64,000 nucleotides of DNA from Bythopirellula goksoeyrii. GTDB lineage: Bacteria; Planctomycetota; Planctomycetia; Pirellulales; Lacipirellulaceae. The DNA is taken from assembly GCF_008065115.1 (NCBI RefSeq), contig NZ_CP042913.1, forward strand, positions 2,330,338 through 2,394,337. Reading direction: 5' to 3'. Positions 1 through 9,232 of the stretch are shown here, in pieces (the first letter of the stretch is position 1; every line of letters begins with the position of its first letter). The notes below the pieces were generated by a model. The model did not search any database and was not told the origin of the DNA. It saw nothing but the letters and a program-made list of their open reading frames with translations. The translations under genes were made by a program, and so were the position numbers.

Positions 1-3000
1 GGCAATTGGGGACGTTTCGAGCCTGTTTCATCGCAACCCGCCGGCATGGGGGCTACGGTCGACTTTCGTTTTCGCAACGGCAAACGAGTCGAATTCATCG
101 CCCAACGCGTTGAAGTTCGCCAATTACTTGACGATGTGAAGGCTTATCTCAAGAAGAATCCTGACAAACTAGATTGGGAACAGTTGCAGATTGAAAACAT
201 TGGACACCGACTTGTCACTCAAGATCAGAAGAAGTATGTCGGTGCAGAAGTCGCCCGCTGGAGCCTGGACCTTTCTCCTCGCGAGAAGCACGTCGATCGT
301 CGTATTACGGTGACCACGCCCTTGCAAGACCCTGGAGCTTACCTCCTCACCTCAAAAATGGCCGATGGCAACACGACCAGTATCGTGCTCTGGCTCAAGG
401 ACACCGCCATCGTCAAAAAACCTTTCGAAGGGAAATCGCTGTATTACGTGGCCGACGCTTCGACAGGAAAGCCGATTGCCAAGTGTAATCTCGAATTCTT
501 TGGCTACTCTCAGCAGCATCTCGACGGGAATCGATTTCGGATCGAAACAAAGAGCTTCGCGGAAAAAACCAATTCCAGCGGCGTGGCAACGATTGATTCC
601 AACGATGCGAATCGTCGCTTTCAGTGGCTAACCACTGCGACTACATCCCAAGGGCGTTTTGCTTATTTGGGGTTCAACAACATATGGAGCGGAGATTCTT
701 ACGATCAAGAATATCAGCAGGTAAAAGTCTTTTCGATCACCGATCGACCCGTGTACCGCCCCGATCAGGAAGTGCACTTCAAATTCTGGGTTGCCCAGGC
801 CCAGTTTGATATGCCCAATGAGTCGCGGTTTGCAGCAAAGTCCTTCCAGATCGAGATTCGTGATCCTCGCAACGAACGCGTTTACAGCACACAAGTGATC
901 TCAGATCTTTATGGCGGACTCTCCGGAACTTGGCAAATACCTGAGGGGGCCACGCTTGGACAATATCAGGTGAATGTCGTTAACCACGGTGGCGGCACAT
1001 TTCGCGTCGAGGAATATAAGAAGCCCGAATATGAAGTTACCGTCGATGCACCTGACGAGTCTGTTATGTTGGGCGAAACAATTAAGGCTAAGATCACAGC
1101 GAAGTACTACTTCGGAAAGCCAGTCACCGACGCCAGAGTCCACTACAAAGTACTCCGCACGAGCCACACCGAACGGTGGTATCCGCCTTCGCCTTGGGAT
1201 TGGCTCTACGGCGCAGGTTACGGCTGGTTTGGCGAGGACTACAGTTGGTACCCAGGCTGGCAACGTTGGGGTTGTCTCCCTCCGTCTCCATGGTGGTTCT
1301 GGCGTGCACCCACTCCGCCTGAAGTGGTCAGCGACCGTGAAGTGCCCATCGGTGTGGATGGAACGGTCGAGGTCGAAATCGATACCTCGCTGGCCCAGGA
1401 GTTGCATCCCAATGATGACCACAAGTATGAAATACAGGCCGAAGTGGTCGATCAATCTCGTCGCACGATCGTCGGCAACGGCAGTGTGTTGGTTGCACGG
1501 GAGCCTTTCCAAGTGACCCTTTGGACGGATCGAGGATTCTATCGTACTGGCGATACAATCACGGTGGGCACGGCAGCGCGCACCTTGGATGGCAAACCAG
1601 TCTCGGGAAACGGCACCGTTCGACTTCTGAAAATTCTCTACGAGGATGGCAAACCCGTTGAGACAGAAGTCGGGCGTTGGGAACTCGATCTTGGTGAAAC
1701 TGGCCAAGCAGAGATGCCCATCAAAGCTTCCGCTGCAGGTCAGTATCGGCTCTCTTACGAACTTACCGATGCTCAGAACCATACCGGCGAGGGAGGTCGC
1801 ATTTTCACGATCGCAGGCCCCGATTTCAACGGATCGGAGTTTCGATATAACGACCTTGAAATCGTCCCCGATCGCCGCAACTATCAGCCAGGTGATAAGG
1901 CGGCCCTGCAGATCAATACGAATCAGATCGGCTCGGCAGTACTTTTGTTTGTTCGCCCAGCCAATGGAGTCTATCAGCTGCCTCAACTGGTAAAGATTAC
2001 TGGTAAGAGTACCGTGGTGGAGGTCGATGTGGTGGCCAAAGACACGCCCAATATTTACGTGGAAGCGGTGACGGTGCATGGTGGTCGAGTGCATACCTTC
2101 GTGAAGGAACTCTTTGTTCCACCGACTAAGCGTGTTCTCAATCTAGAGGTCGTACCGTCGTCACCGGTCTATCTGCCTGGCCAAGAAGCCAAGCTGTCGC
2201 TGAAGTTGACCGACGTTGAGGGACAACCTTTTGTCGGCTCATTGGCTCTGGCAGTCTATGACAAAGCTCTTGACTATATAGCAGGTGGCTCAAACGTAGC
2301 TGATATTCGCACCTTTTTTTGGAAGTGGCGTCGCAATCATAACTCGCAGGGAGAAACCAATCTGCGCGGCTACAGCACAGTTCTGGTAAAACCCGATCAA
2401 CCAACGATGGGGAATCTAGGCATTTTCGGCGAGAGCATCGTAGATGAAATCCAAGAAGGTGGAACCGAGCAACTGTCAGTACGCAGCAAGAGTCGAACCC
2501 CGCTAATGTTGGGTGTTCAATTTGAGGCGATGTCGATGGCCGCAGCCCCAATGCCGGATAGTGGAGGGGAATACGGTGATCCAATTCTCAGCAAGTCTGC
2601 CGATGAATCAGCTGGTGAGGCCCCTGATTTGGTCGAACCCACTCTCCGCCAGAACTTTGCCGACACAGCGTTTTGGCAGGCCACGCTGGAAACGAACGCC
2701 GAAGGAATCGCCCAGGTTGAATTCCCAATGCCGGAGAATCTCACCGCCTGGAAGATTCACGCTTGGGGGATGGGTCATGGCACCCAGGTCGGTGAGGGCT
2801 CGGCGGAAGTCGTTACGAGAAAGAATCTGATTGTCCGCTTGCAGGCACCGAGGTTCTTCGTCGAAACCGACGAAGTCGTGCTCTCGGCCAACGTGCATAA
2901 CTATCTCGCCACGGAAAAGCAGGTCCGCGTTTCCCTCGAGTTGGAAGGGGAGACCATCACCGGCCCAGAGGATTTGCAGCAGACCGTCACGATTCCTGCT

Positions 3001-4971
3001 GATGGCGAGCAGCGCGTTGATTGGCGCGTGAAAGTCGTCCGAGAGGGAGAAGCCACAATTCGCATGTCGGCCCGCACCGACGAAGAGTCCGACGCGATGC
3101 AGATGAGTTTCCCCGTGCTCGTCCATGGGATGCTCAAGACCGAGTCGTATACAGGAGTAATCCGACCACAGGATACATCGGGTGAGTTCAGCGTAACTGT
3201 CCCAAGTGAGCGACGTGCTGAGGAAACTCGGCTCGAGATCCGCTATACGCCGACCCTTGCCGGGGCAATGGTTGACGCCTTGCCGTATCTGCTCGACTAC
3301 CCCTACGGCTGCACCGAGCAAACCCTCAATCGATTTCTGCCGGCAGTGGTCACACAGCAAACACTGCGGCAAATGAATCTCGACCTGGCGGGGATCCAAG
3401 CCAAACGCACGAATCTCAACTCACAGGAGATCGGTGACGATCTCCAACGAGCCGCCGGCTGGAAACGATTCGAACGCAATCCCGTGTTTGACGATGCCGA
3501 GTTAGCGAAGATCGTAAAAGCAGGTGTCAATCGACTCACCGAGATGCAGCTTGGCGACGGCGGTTGGGGCTGGTTCAGCGGGTTCGGCGAACAGAGCACG
3601 CCCCATACCACGGCCACCGTCGTGCACGGACTGCAGATTGCCGTCAAGAACGACGTAGCCATGGTACCCGGCGTATTGGATCGGGGCATTGCCTGGCTGC
3701 TAAACTACCAATCCGAACAAGTGCGACTGATCGAGAACTACGAAGTTCAACAAAAATTGCCAGCGGAACAGCGCGGCAAAGTGCGCTCGAAGCCGCACGC
3801 CGACAATCTCGATGCCCTGGTATTCATGGTGCTGGCTGAACATCCGGAGATTGCAGCTGAATCGAGCGAAGCGATGGCGAAGATGCGAGACTTCCTCTAC
3901 CGCGACCGAACCAAATTAGCAGTCTACAGTCTGGCAACCTATGGAATTGCGTTGCAAACGCGAGGAGAAACGGAAAAGCTCGCTATGGTGATGCGCAATA
4001 TTGGCCAATATCTGCGCGAGGACGACGAGAATCAAACGGCATGGCTGGAACTTCCTGGTGGAAGTTGGTGGTATTGGTACGGCAGCGAGTACGAAGCCCA
4101 TGCCTACTATTTGAAGTTGCTCGTCGCGACCGACCCCGACAGCGAGATCGCTCCACGTTTGGTAAAGTATCTTCTGAATAACCGCAAGCACGCGACCTAT
4201 TGGAACAGCACCCGCGATACCGCACTGGTGATCGAGGCTTTTGCTGACTACTTGCAAACTACCGGCGAAACGGAGCCCAACGTTACGCTCGAGGTCTGGA
4301 TCGACGGACAGGAACGCAAGTCGGTCACGATCACCAAGGAAAATCTGTTTACCTTCGACAACAAGCTTGTGCTGTTGGGGGAAGAACTCGCCGCGGGACG
4401 GCATACCGTCGAACTCCGCAAACAGGGAGAGTCGCCGATTTATTACAGCGGTTATCTCACAAACTTTACCCTCGAAGATGATATCAAGGCAGCAGGGTTG
4501 GAGCTTAAGGTAGATCGCCAGTATTACAAGCTCACTCCAGTGGAAAAGAAAACCACCGTGGCAGGTGGCCATGGTCAAGTCGTCCAGCAAGCGGTTGAAA
4601 AATACGAACGTACCCCGTTGGTAAACTTCGCTGAGGTCGCAAGCGGCGACTTGGTGGAAGTAGAACTCACCGTCGAAAGTAAGAACGACTACGAATACAT
4701 CCTGCTCGAAGACATGAAAGCTGCCGGGCTGGAACCTGTTGAGGTCCGCAGTGGCTACAACGGCAACGAACTGGGGGCCTATGTCGAGCTTCGCGACGAA
4801 CGCGTCAATTTGTTCCTCAGCCGACTGGCCCGCGGGCGTCACAGCGTCACTTATCGTCTCCGGGCAGAAATCCCTGGCCAGTTCAGTGCGCTCCCCACGA
4901 AGGCGTCGGCTATGTACGCACCTGAGCTAAAGGCGAATTCAGATGAGATGAAAATACGGGTAGCGGATTGA
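1..4971 (+). CDS. Alpha-2-macroglobulin family protein (5' truncated by window edge)
   Basis: The frame is open to the first base of the window, so the gene starts upstream; the ATG at 46 is only the first internal Met. More than 1640 residues remain. Successive beta-sandwich (MG) domains are followed by a bait/linker region rich in Met, Ser and Ala (around 2510-2640) and by an alpha-helical thioester domain. The thioester signature GCTEQ is present (Cys codon 3310-3312), preceded by LLDYPY, as in bacterial alpha-2-macroglobulins that trap proteases in the periplasm. A Trp/Tyr/Pro/Gly-rich insertion lies at 1171-1320. The long form without a nearby pbpC resembles planctomycete homologues. Family assignment is secure; the trapped proteases are unknown. 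The gene ends 39 bp before the end of the convergent toxin gene. Confidence 0.9.
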   Translation, partial: GNWGRFEPVSSQPAGMGATVDFRFRNGKRVEFIAQRVEVRQLLDDVKAYLKKNPDKLDWEQLQIENIGHRLVTQDQKKYVGAEVARWSLDLSPREKHVDRRITVTTPLQDPGAYLLTSKMADGNTTSIVLWLKDTAIVKKPFEGKSLYYVADASTGKPIAKCNLEFFGYSQQHLDGNRFRIETKSFAEKTNSSGVATIDSNDANRRFQWLTTATTSQGRFAYLGFNNIWSGDSYDQEYQQVKVFSITDRPVYRPDQEVHFKFWVAQAQFDMPNESRFAAKSFQIEIRDPRNERVYSTQVISDLYGGLSGTWQIPEGATLGQYQVNVVNHGGGTFRVEEYKKPEYEVTVDAPDESVMLGETIKAKITAKYYFGKPVTDARVHYKVLRTSHTERWYPPSPWDWLYGAGYGWFGEDYSWYPGWQRWGCLPPSPWWFWRAPTPPEVVSDREVPIGVDGTVEVEIDTSLAQELHPNDDHKYEIQAEVVDQSRRTIVGNGSVLVAREPFQVTLWTDRGFYRTGDTITVGTAARTLDGKPVSGNGTVRLLKILYEDGKPVETEVGRWELDLGETGQAEMPIKASAAGQYRLSYELTDAQNHTGEGGRIFTIAGPDFNGSEFRYNDLEIVPDRRNYQPGDKAALQINTNQIGSAVLLFVRPANGVYQLPQLVKITGKSTVVEVDVVAKDTPNIYVEAVTVHGGRVHTFVKELFVPPTKRVLNLEVVPSSPVYLPGQEAKLSLKLTDVEGQPFVGSLALAVYDKALDYIAGGSNVADIRTFFWKWRRNHNSQGETNLRGYSTVLVKPDQPTMGNLGIFGESIVDEIQEGGTEQLSVRSKSRTPLMLGVQFEAMSMAAAPMPDSGGEYGDPILSKSADESAGEAPDLVEPTLRQNFADTAFWQATLETNAEGIAQVEFPMPENLTAWKIHAWGMGHGTQVGEGSAEVVTRKNLIVRLQAPRFFVETDEVVLSANVHNYLATEKQVRVSLELEGETITGPEDLQQTVTIPADGEQRVDWRVKVVREGEATIRMSARTDEESDAMQMSFPVLVHGMLKTESYTGVIRPQDTSGEFSVTVPSERRAEETRLEIRYTPTLAGAMVDALPYLLDYPYGCTEQTLNRFLPAVVTQQTLRQMNLDLAGIQAKRTNLNSQEIGDDLQRAAGWKRFERNPVFDDAELAKIVKAGVNRLTEMQLGDGGWGWFSGFGEQSTPHTTATVVHGLQIAVKNDVAMVPGVLDRGIAWLLNYQSEQVRLIENYEVQQKLPAEQRGKVRSKPHADNLDALVFMVLAEHPEIAAESSEAMAKMRDFLYRDRTKLAVYSLATYGIALQTRGETEKLAMVMRNIGQYLREDDENQTAWLELPGGSWWYWYGSEYEAHAYYLKLLVATDPDSEIAPRLVKYLLNNRKHATYWNSTRDTALVIEAFADYLQTTGETEPNVTLEVWIDGQERKSVTITKENLFTFDNKLVLLGEELAAGRHTVELRKQGESPIYYSGYLTNFTLEDDIKAAGLELKVDRQYYKLTPVEKKTTVAGGHGQVVQQAVEKYERTPLVNFAEVASGDLVEVELTVESKNDYEYILLEDMKAAGLEPVEVRSGYNGNELGAYVELRDERVNLFLSRLARGRHSVTYRLRAEIPGQFSALPTKASAMYAPELKANSDEMKIRVAD

Positions 4972-5010
4972 GTCGCCTGCCATTTTACAAATTCTTGATT
5001 ATTGGCTACC

Positions 5011-5340
5011 TCACGACCAATCGCTCCATAACATATCGAGTACTGGCCTCATGAGTTTGCGATCTTTACTGGAAAGCGTACCTAATTTCCGATGGAGAAG
5101 AGTTTTCTCTAGAGTACCAATTTTGTGAAGTCGAACTGTAGATGGTGCCAACAATCCTGCGGCCTGCCACTCCTTCAAGGCCACATCAAACTGAGATGAA
5201 TGGGGCTGGGTCGTTACTCTCGCTAACAGCACATCACTATCATGGGAAGCAGCGAGAATCATCGCAGGACGTAACTTGCCAATAACTCCCGTGGAGTCAG
5301 GGAATCGCACCAAAACGAAGTCACCCGCTTGATAGTTCAT
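5011..5340 (-). CDS. PemK/MazF-like toxin
   Basis: This 109-residue protein has the N-terminal pattern of the PemK/MazF family: YQAGDFVLVRFP, then a GKLRPAMILA strand where MazF has the KxRPavVi segment. MazF-type toxins are sequence-specific endoribonucleases that cleave mRNA. The length fits the family (about 110 residues). It is transcribed from the minus strand and its start overlaps the end of the upstream small antitoxin-like gene by 20 bp, the usual toxin-antitoxin order with translational coupling. Activity is inferred from the family only; the sequence is diverged enough that an inactive relative is possible. Confidence 0.75.
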   Translation of the reverse strand: MNYQAGDFVLVRFPDSTGVIGKLRPAMILAASHDSDVLLARVTTQPHSSQFDVALKEWQAAGLLAPSTVRLHKIGTLEKTLLHRKLGTLSSKDRKLMRPVLDMLWSDWS

Positions 5341-5539
5341 CGTATATGTCGTCGCCTGGGCCGTATCCTTTCAAAAACTGTTCGGTTACTAGCCGCTGCC
5401 ATTGGGCATCCTCTTCGTCATTTTCAGTAGAAATAACGACCCGCAACGCATCTTCGGGGTGCAATTGCGCAGCAACATCCGGGGGAACCACAAGCGACCC
5501 ATCGGATTGAAATTGAGTGTCAAATTGCCAAGTAGGCAT
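5321..5539 (-). CDS. Putative antitoxin partner of MazF-like toxin
   Basis: A 72-residue protein starting MPTWQFDTQFQSDGSLVVPP. The N-terminal part resembles an AbrB/MazE-type swapped-hairpin strand pattern (QSDGSLVVPPDVAAQL), followed by an acidic C-terminal half (ENDEEDAQWQ, GPGDDIYDEL) of the kind that wraps and blocks a toxin. The ATG at 5539 is preferred over the TTG at 5551 because GGAGG lies 5 bases before it. It sits directly upstream of and overlaps the MazF-like gene, which is the main reason for the antitoxin call. The DNA-binding fold is inferred. Confidence 0.65.
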   Translation of the reverse strand: MPTWQFDTQFQSDGSLVVPPDVAAQLHPEDALRVVISTENDEEDAQWQRLVTEQFLKGYGPGDDIYDELSSG

Positions 5540-5663
5540 AGGAACCTCCAAGATAAGTTACTTATACAGTATACCATCGAACCTGTGAGTAGGTGAAGTG
5601 TGATGGCGGTTCTAGCCTGCGCAGTCGTTTGAAGCCAGATGGGCAGTCTGATTTCGTCCACTC

Positions 5664-6239
5664 TCACCCATGTGACCGCTCCAGCCCAAAATTCAGTGGT
5701 AGTTGGGGGTCGTTCTCCCGCTCGGGATCCAGTTCCTCGAATAGCAAACTTGGTTGGATATCGTGATTGTGCTGGTACTTGGAGCAGTACTCTTCCACGG
5801 AGCCGGTTAGCTCGTGATAGATGATTTGGCAAATCTCCGTTCCTGCATAGATTCGCACGGGTTGGACGGCGAACATTTCGAGTGTCCAAAAGCCTTCGAA
5901 GCCGACGTCGCCAAAACCGGCTGTTACATGCACGAAGAGTCCCAGCCGACCGACCGACGAACGACCTTCGATCTGTGGCACCAGGTTGTGGGTGTGGGTC
6001 CTTTCCACAGTACGTCCCAAGTAGAGTTGGTTAGGGCTGAGAACGATCCCTTCCTTGGGGATCTCGATCCGGCGGACCCTATTGGCTTTGGCCATATCGA
6101 GGACCACTTCTTCGTAGACCATCAATTCGTCGTGCAAAGTTAGGTTGTAGCTATTGGGGTTGATCCTCCTTGGATCGAAGGGATCGATGTCGATGTCCTC
6201 GCCCATGCGGCTGAGGATTTCTTGTCCGGATAGAATCAT
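5664..6239 (-). CDS. dcd: dCTP deaminase
   Basis: This 191-residue protein begins MILSGQEIL and carries the Dcd core GRSSVGRLGLFVHVTAGF followed by GFEGFWTLE, which contains the catalytic Glu and the residues that bind the triphosphate and cytosine. It deaminates dCTP to dUTP, feeding dTMP synthesis through dUTPase and thymidylate synthase. The length matches the family. The C-terminal NHDIQPS segment corresponds to the tail that closes over the active site. It is a single gene on the minus strand; the region upstream of its start holds a short repeat rather than a clear promoter. Whether it is a bifunctional dCTP deaminase/dUTPase cannot be decided by eye. Confidence 0.92.
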   Translation of the reverse strand: MILSGQEILSRMGEDIDIDPFDPRRINPNSYNLTLHDELMVYEEVVLDMAKANRVRRIEIPKEGIVLSPNQLYLGRTVERTHTHNLVPQIEGRSSVGRLGLFVHVTAGFGDVGFEGFWTLEMFAVQPVRIYAGTEICQIIYHELTGSVEEYCSKYQHNHDIQPSLLFEELDPERENDPQLPLNFGLERSHG

Positions 6240-6242
6240 GGG

Positions 6243-6311
6243 GAATAGTCAGTTATCAGTGGTTAGTAGTCAGCGGTCAGTTGTAGCCGCGATGCAATGC
6301 ATCGCTGGGCT
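6243..6311. repeat. CAGT-rich short repeats and TAGCC palindrome
   Basis: Between dcd and nth. Bases 6246-6283 are built from repeated variants of TCAGT/GGTTAGT, akin to the reverse complement of the heptamer array at 21107-21136. Bases 6284-6311 form an imperfect palindrome, TAGCCGCGATGC then GCATCGC...GGCTA, that overlaps the last codon of nth. The TAGCCGCGATGC end also occurs at 17265-17276 (reverse) and 58530-58542. Confidence 0.6.
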
Positions 6312-7014
6312 ACTTGCCTACCCCAACCTTGGGGCATGACTTCTGAAGTGAACAATTATCACAATCGGGCTTGCGAGCCGAGCAAACTTGTCGACCGTGG
6401 AGGATCATACGGTGCGAGAATCCAATCCATTCGTCTTGTGGGACGAGTTGCATCAGATCCTGCTCAACTTTAGCGGCATCTTTTTGTTTCGTGAGCCCCA
6501 TTCGCAAGCTAAGACGACCGACATGGGTGTCGACCACCACTCCTGTCGGGATGCCATAGGCGGTTCCTAGCACCACATTCGCTGTCTTACGACCGACCCC
6601 GGCTAGTTCAACCAAGGAATCCAAGTCTTGCGGCACTTGCCCCTTGTATTTACCTACAAGTTCCGTGCTACACGCTTTGATGTTCTTGGCCTTATTGCGG
6701 AAGAAACCTGTGCTCTTGACGGCCGTCTCAAGATCTCCAATGGGGGCAGCCGCGAAGTCGGCGGGTTTCTTGTATTTGCGAAACAGGTCTTTGCAGACGA
6801 GATTCACCCGTTCGTCCGTACACTGGGCGGAAAGAATCGTGGCAACGAGCAGTTGAAACGGTGTCTTGTGGACCAGGGCACAATCGGCATCCGGAAAATC
6901 TTTCTTCAATTGTCGAATGATTTTCGCCGCGTGGCTTTTCAGCTCGGCAGATGGGGCAGGCTTTTTCGAGCCACTGGTCGGCCGAGTAGGCTTGGAAACA
7001 CGTTTAGGTGGCAT
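6310..7014 (-). CDS. nth: Endonuclease III (DNA glycosylase/AP lyase)
   Basis: The protein has the full HhH-GPD architecture. The helix-hairpin-helix LAGVGRKTANVVLG contains the catalytic Lys, VDTHVGRLSLR contains the catalytic Asp, and a C-terminal iron-sulfur loop has spacing C-x6-C-x2-C-x5-C (CSARKPDCDNC then SLQKSCP). Nth removes oxidised pyrimidines and nicks the abasic site in base-excision repair. A basic, Pro-rich N-terminal extension (PPKRVSKPTRPTSGSKKPAP) precedes the domain. The ATG at 7014 is chosen; a GTG at 7026 in frame is the alternative, and neither has a clear ribosome-binding site. It is divergent from the DUF309 gene. Confidence 0.93.
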   Translation of the reverse strand: MPPKRVSKPTRPTSGSKKPAPSAELKSHAAKIIRQLKKDFPDADCALVHKTPFQLLVATILSAQCTDERVNLVCKDLFRKYKKPADFAAAPIGDLETAVKSTGFFRNKAKNIKACSTELVGKYKGQVPQDLDSLVELAGVGRKTANVVLGTAYGIPTGVVVDTHVGRLSLRMGLTKQKDAAKVEQDLMQLVPQDEWIGFSHRMILHGRQVCSARKPDCDNCSLQKSCPKVGVGK

Positions 7015-7234
7015 AGCTGTCGGCACAGTTGGGGTTCGGCGCTATGGTTGCAAAAGGGCAATAAAACCGGCTATTCCGGGCCTCGTCCAAGCAAAAGTTG
7101 TCCATGAAGAAACAAGCTTTCAGCAATTTCCAGTCGTGCGGGTCATTTTCCGCCCCGTGAGAGCAGTGTCAAGTGATAGGTTAGGATTAGGTGAACCTGC
7201 ATGTCGGTTTTCTGCTCGGAGAAAACAGTCCCGG

Positions 7235-7264
7235 TTGGCTTCTGAGAGCGAGATCGCCTATAAT
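7235..7264 (+). promoter_or_regulatory. Candidate sigma-70-type promoter for DUF309 gene
   Basis: A perfect TATAAT at 7259-7264 is preceded 18 bases upstream by TTGGCT (7235-7240). It lies 49 bases before the DUF309 start codon in the 299-bp gap between divergent genes. The rest of that gap shows no other clear signal. The assignment is by consensus match only. Confidence 0.5.
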
Positions 7265-7313
7265 CCTCGTAGTATCATCCCTCCCGCAACGAATCCCGCC
7301 TACCGAGGATCTT

Positions 7314-7715
7314 ATGGCCAGTGACAACGAGAATTACGACCCGTTGTATTTGGCCGGGATCGAGCATTTCAATGTCTGCGATTTTTTCGAGGCCCACGAG
7401 ACGTGGGAAGAACTGTGGACTGAATACCGCGGTCCGGGTCGCAAATTTTACCAGGGGTTGATCCAAGTCGCGGTTGCACTGCATCATTTCGGCAATGGCA
7501 ACATTCGCGGGGCACGGAAGGTTTACCTTACTAGCCTCAATTATTTGGCCGACTATCCGTCGCTTTATATGGGGCTCGACCTTGACACGTTCCGCGACCA
7601 ATATAAAGAGTGCTTTGCGGACGTCTTGGCCAGTGAAGAAGAATATCCACAAATAGAAATCGTACCCGACTTAATCCCTGAGATACATTTGCAGCCCGCC
7701 GAGGCTGATGCCTGA
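7314..7715 (+). CDS. DUF309 domain protein
   Basis: A 133-residue protein with the DUF309 signature: GIEHFNVCDFFEAHETWEEL followed by YQGLIQVAVALHHF, two helices carrying conserved His and Glu residues. The family is an all-helical domain found in many bacteria, with no established reaction. The ATG at 7314 is preferred because the domain begins just after it; the open frame runs further upstream but without family similarity. A promoter candidate lies 49 bases upstream. It is followed 54 bp later by the Lon-N gene, so the two may be co-transcribed. Confidence 0.85.
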   Translation: MASDNENYDPLYLAGIEHFNVCDFFEAHETWEELWTEYRGPGRKFYQGLIQVAVALHHFGNGNIRGARKVYLTSLNYLADYPSLYMGLDLDTFRDQYKECFADVLASEEEYPQIEIVPDLIPEIHLQPAEADA

Positions 7716-7769
7716 CATTAATAATCGGGAGAGCTATCCCGCGATTAACATTAGAGTGAAAGTAGAATT

Positions 7770-8486
7770 ATGGTTCCTTGGAACGCAGAAGATTTGATAT
7801 TCGACGAGACCCGCTTCAAAGGGACGGCTCGCTTGTTTCCGCTGCCCGATCTGATCATGTTCCCCCATGTGATGCAGCCGTTGCATATTTTTGAGCCCCG
7901 CTATCGTGACCTGCTCAATGATGCCCTGGATAGTGACGGGCTGATTGCCATGTGTATGTTCGCACCGGGATGGGAAAAGAACTACGAGGGAAATCCTCCG
8001 CTCTTGCCGCACGCCTGTTTAGGCCGGGTGGTCACACACCAACGGACCGACAATGGTGAGTACAACATTTTGCTGTTGGGCATGCGGCGAATTCGTATTG
8101 AGCGCGAACTGCCAGCAACTCGCACCTTTCGGCAAGCGGAAGTCACTTTGCTCGACGACTTCTGTAAGACGAGCAACGATGGGAAACGGTCCGATTTGCA
8201 GGCAGAACTTACCAAGCAATTCCAGGACTTTCTTCCGCAAGGCAAGTCCATGGATAGCGCGTTACAAGAGATATTGGCTTCGGAGATCCCTTTGGGCGTG
8301 CTTACGGATTTGGTCAGCTTCGCCTTGCCGATGGAGTTCAAGAAAAAGCGAGACTTGCTTGGCGAGTGTGACATCGACAAGCGTGCTACCATGTTGCTCT
8401 CTGCAATCGGCGCAGCCGGTCCCGATGGGTCTTCACGTCACCATCGGAGATTCTTCAATACGCTCCCACCCTTTAGCGCCAACTAA
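7770..8486 (+). CDS. Lon N-terminal (LON substrate-binding) domain protein
   Basis: The 238 residues match the stand-alone LON substrate-binding domain: ARLFPLPDLIMFPHVMQPLH and IFEPRYRDLLNDAL, then GRVV and ILLLGMRRIRIERE strands, then a helical bundle to residue 220. There is no AAA ATPase and no protease domain, so this is not Lon itself; stand-alone LON proteins are widespread and of unclear role, probably binding unfolded protein. It follows the DUF309 gene. The short interval 7718-7748 can form an imperfect hairpin. Confidence 0.85.
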   Translation: MVPWNAEDLIFDETRFKGTARLFPLPDLIMFPHVMQPLHIFEPRYRDLLNDALDSDGLIAMCMFAPGWEKNYEGNPPLLPHACLGRVVTHQRTDNGEYNILLLGMRRIRIERELPATRTFRQAEVTLLDDFCKTSNDGKRSDLQAELTKQFQDFLPQGKSMDSALQEILASEIPLGVLTDLVSFALPMEFKKKRDLLGECDIDKRATMLLSAIGAAGPDGSSRHHRRFFNTLPPFSAN

Positions 8487-8511
8487 CGATTTTTGAGGTT
8501 GTGGCGCTCGG

Positions 8512-8541
8512 TTGACGATGCCCTGGGCGAGAGCATACTAT
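8512..8541 (+). promoter_or_regulatory. Candidate promoter for folE
   Basis: TTGACG at 8512-8517 and TACTAT at 8536-8541 are separated by 18 bases, 60 bases upstream of the folE ATG. The match to sigma-70 consensus is good at -35 and moderate at -10. No experimental support. Confidence 0.4.
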
Positions 8542-8601
8542 CGACCCTTTGGGCGTTGTCTATTTCGACAGTGCCGGTATTTTCCTTAGGTAAGGTCTGC
8601 C

Positions 8602-9225
8602 ATGAGTTCCTCTGCATCGAACTGTACTAGTGAAGACGAAAAACCCTGCGAGGCTACCCCGGTAGACTTGCCTCGCATTGAACGGGCGGTTCGTGAAATC
8701 CTTACAGCGGTCGGGGAGGACCCTGACCGAGAAGGCTTGCGGGAAACTCCCGCGCGGGTTGCTCGGATGTACGCCGAACTTTTTAGCGGATTGCATACCG
8801 ATCCCAAAATTCATCTACAGAAGTTTTTCACCGAGAAGTACGACGAGATGGTGCTGGTGAAAGACATTGCCTTCAACAGCATGTGCGAACACCACATGCT
8901 CCCTTTCATAGGCAAGGCCCACATAGGTTACGTGCCGAATGGAAAAGTCGTCGGACTGAGCAAACTGGCCCGCGTGGTGGAAGAAGTCTCTCACCGTCCG
9001 CAGGTGCAGGAGCGCATGACTGAGCAGATCGCCGATCTTCTGATTCAAGAACTGGAAGTCAAAGGGGTGGCGGTTGTGATCGAGGCATCGCACTCTTGCA
9101 TGTCGATCCGTGGAATTCGCAAGCCAGAGAGCATGTGTGTGACCTCGGCAATGAAGGGCTTGTTCCGTACGAATCTTTCCAGTCGCTCCGAAGTGATGAC
9201 CCTCATCTACGGTGATCGACGGTAA
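8602..9225 (+). CDS. folE: GTP cyclohydrolase I
   Basis: This 207-residue protein shows the type I GTP cyclohydrolase pattern: [20 protein letters not shown] near the N-terminus, the zinc-binding CEHHMLPF, then [20 protein letters not shown] and the second zinc Cys with active-site [14 protein letters not shown]. It converts GTP to 7,8-dihydroneopterin triphosphate, the first step of tetrahydrofolate synthesis. The first 20 residues are a Ser/Glu-rich extension. It is preceded by a promoter-like sequence and followed immediately by a strong hairpin. Confidence 0.96.
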   Translation: MSSSASNCTSEDEKPCEATPVDLPRIERAVREILTAVGEDPDREGLRETPARVARMYAELFSGLHTDPKIHLQKFFTEKYDEMVLVKDIAFNSMCEHHMLPFIGKAHIGYVPNGKVVGLSKLARVVEEVSHRPQVQERMTEQIADLLIQELEVKGVAVVIEASHSCMSIRGIRKPESMCVTSAMKGLFRTNLSSRSEVMTLIYGDRR

Positions 9226-9232
9226 TCTTCCC

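Noticed and set aside
901-2094. 397-codon open frame on the minus strand inside the alpha-2-macroglobulin gene
   Set aside because: It is antisense to a clearly coding region, has no ribosome-binding site and its translation shows no domain pattern; a shadow of codon bias.
3916-4842. 308-codon minus-strand frame inside the same gene
   Set aside because: Same reasons; the sense strand encodes conserved alpha-2-macroglobulin sequence throughout.
6243-6311. CRISPR-like repeats
   Set aside because: Units are 5-8 bases, overlapping and irregular, with no spacers; this is a short-repeat tract plus a palindrome.
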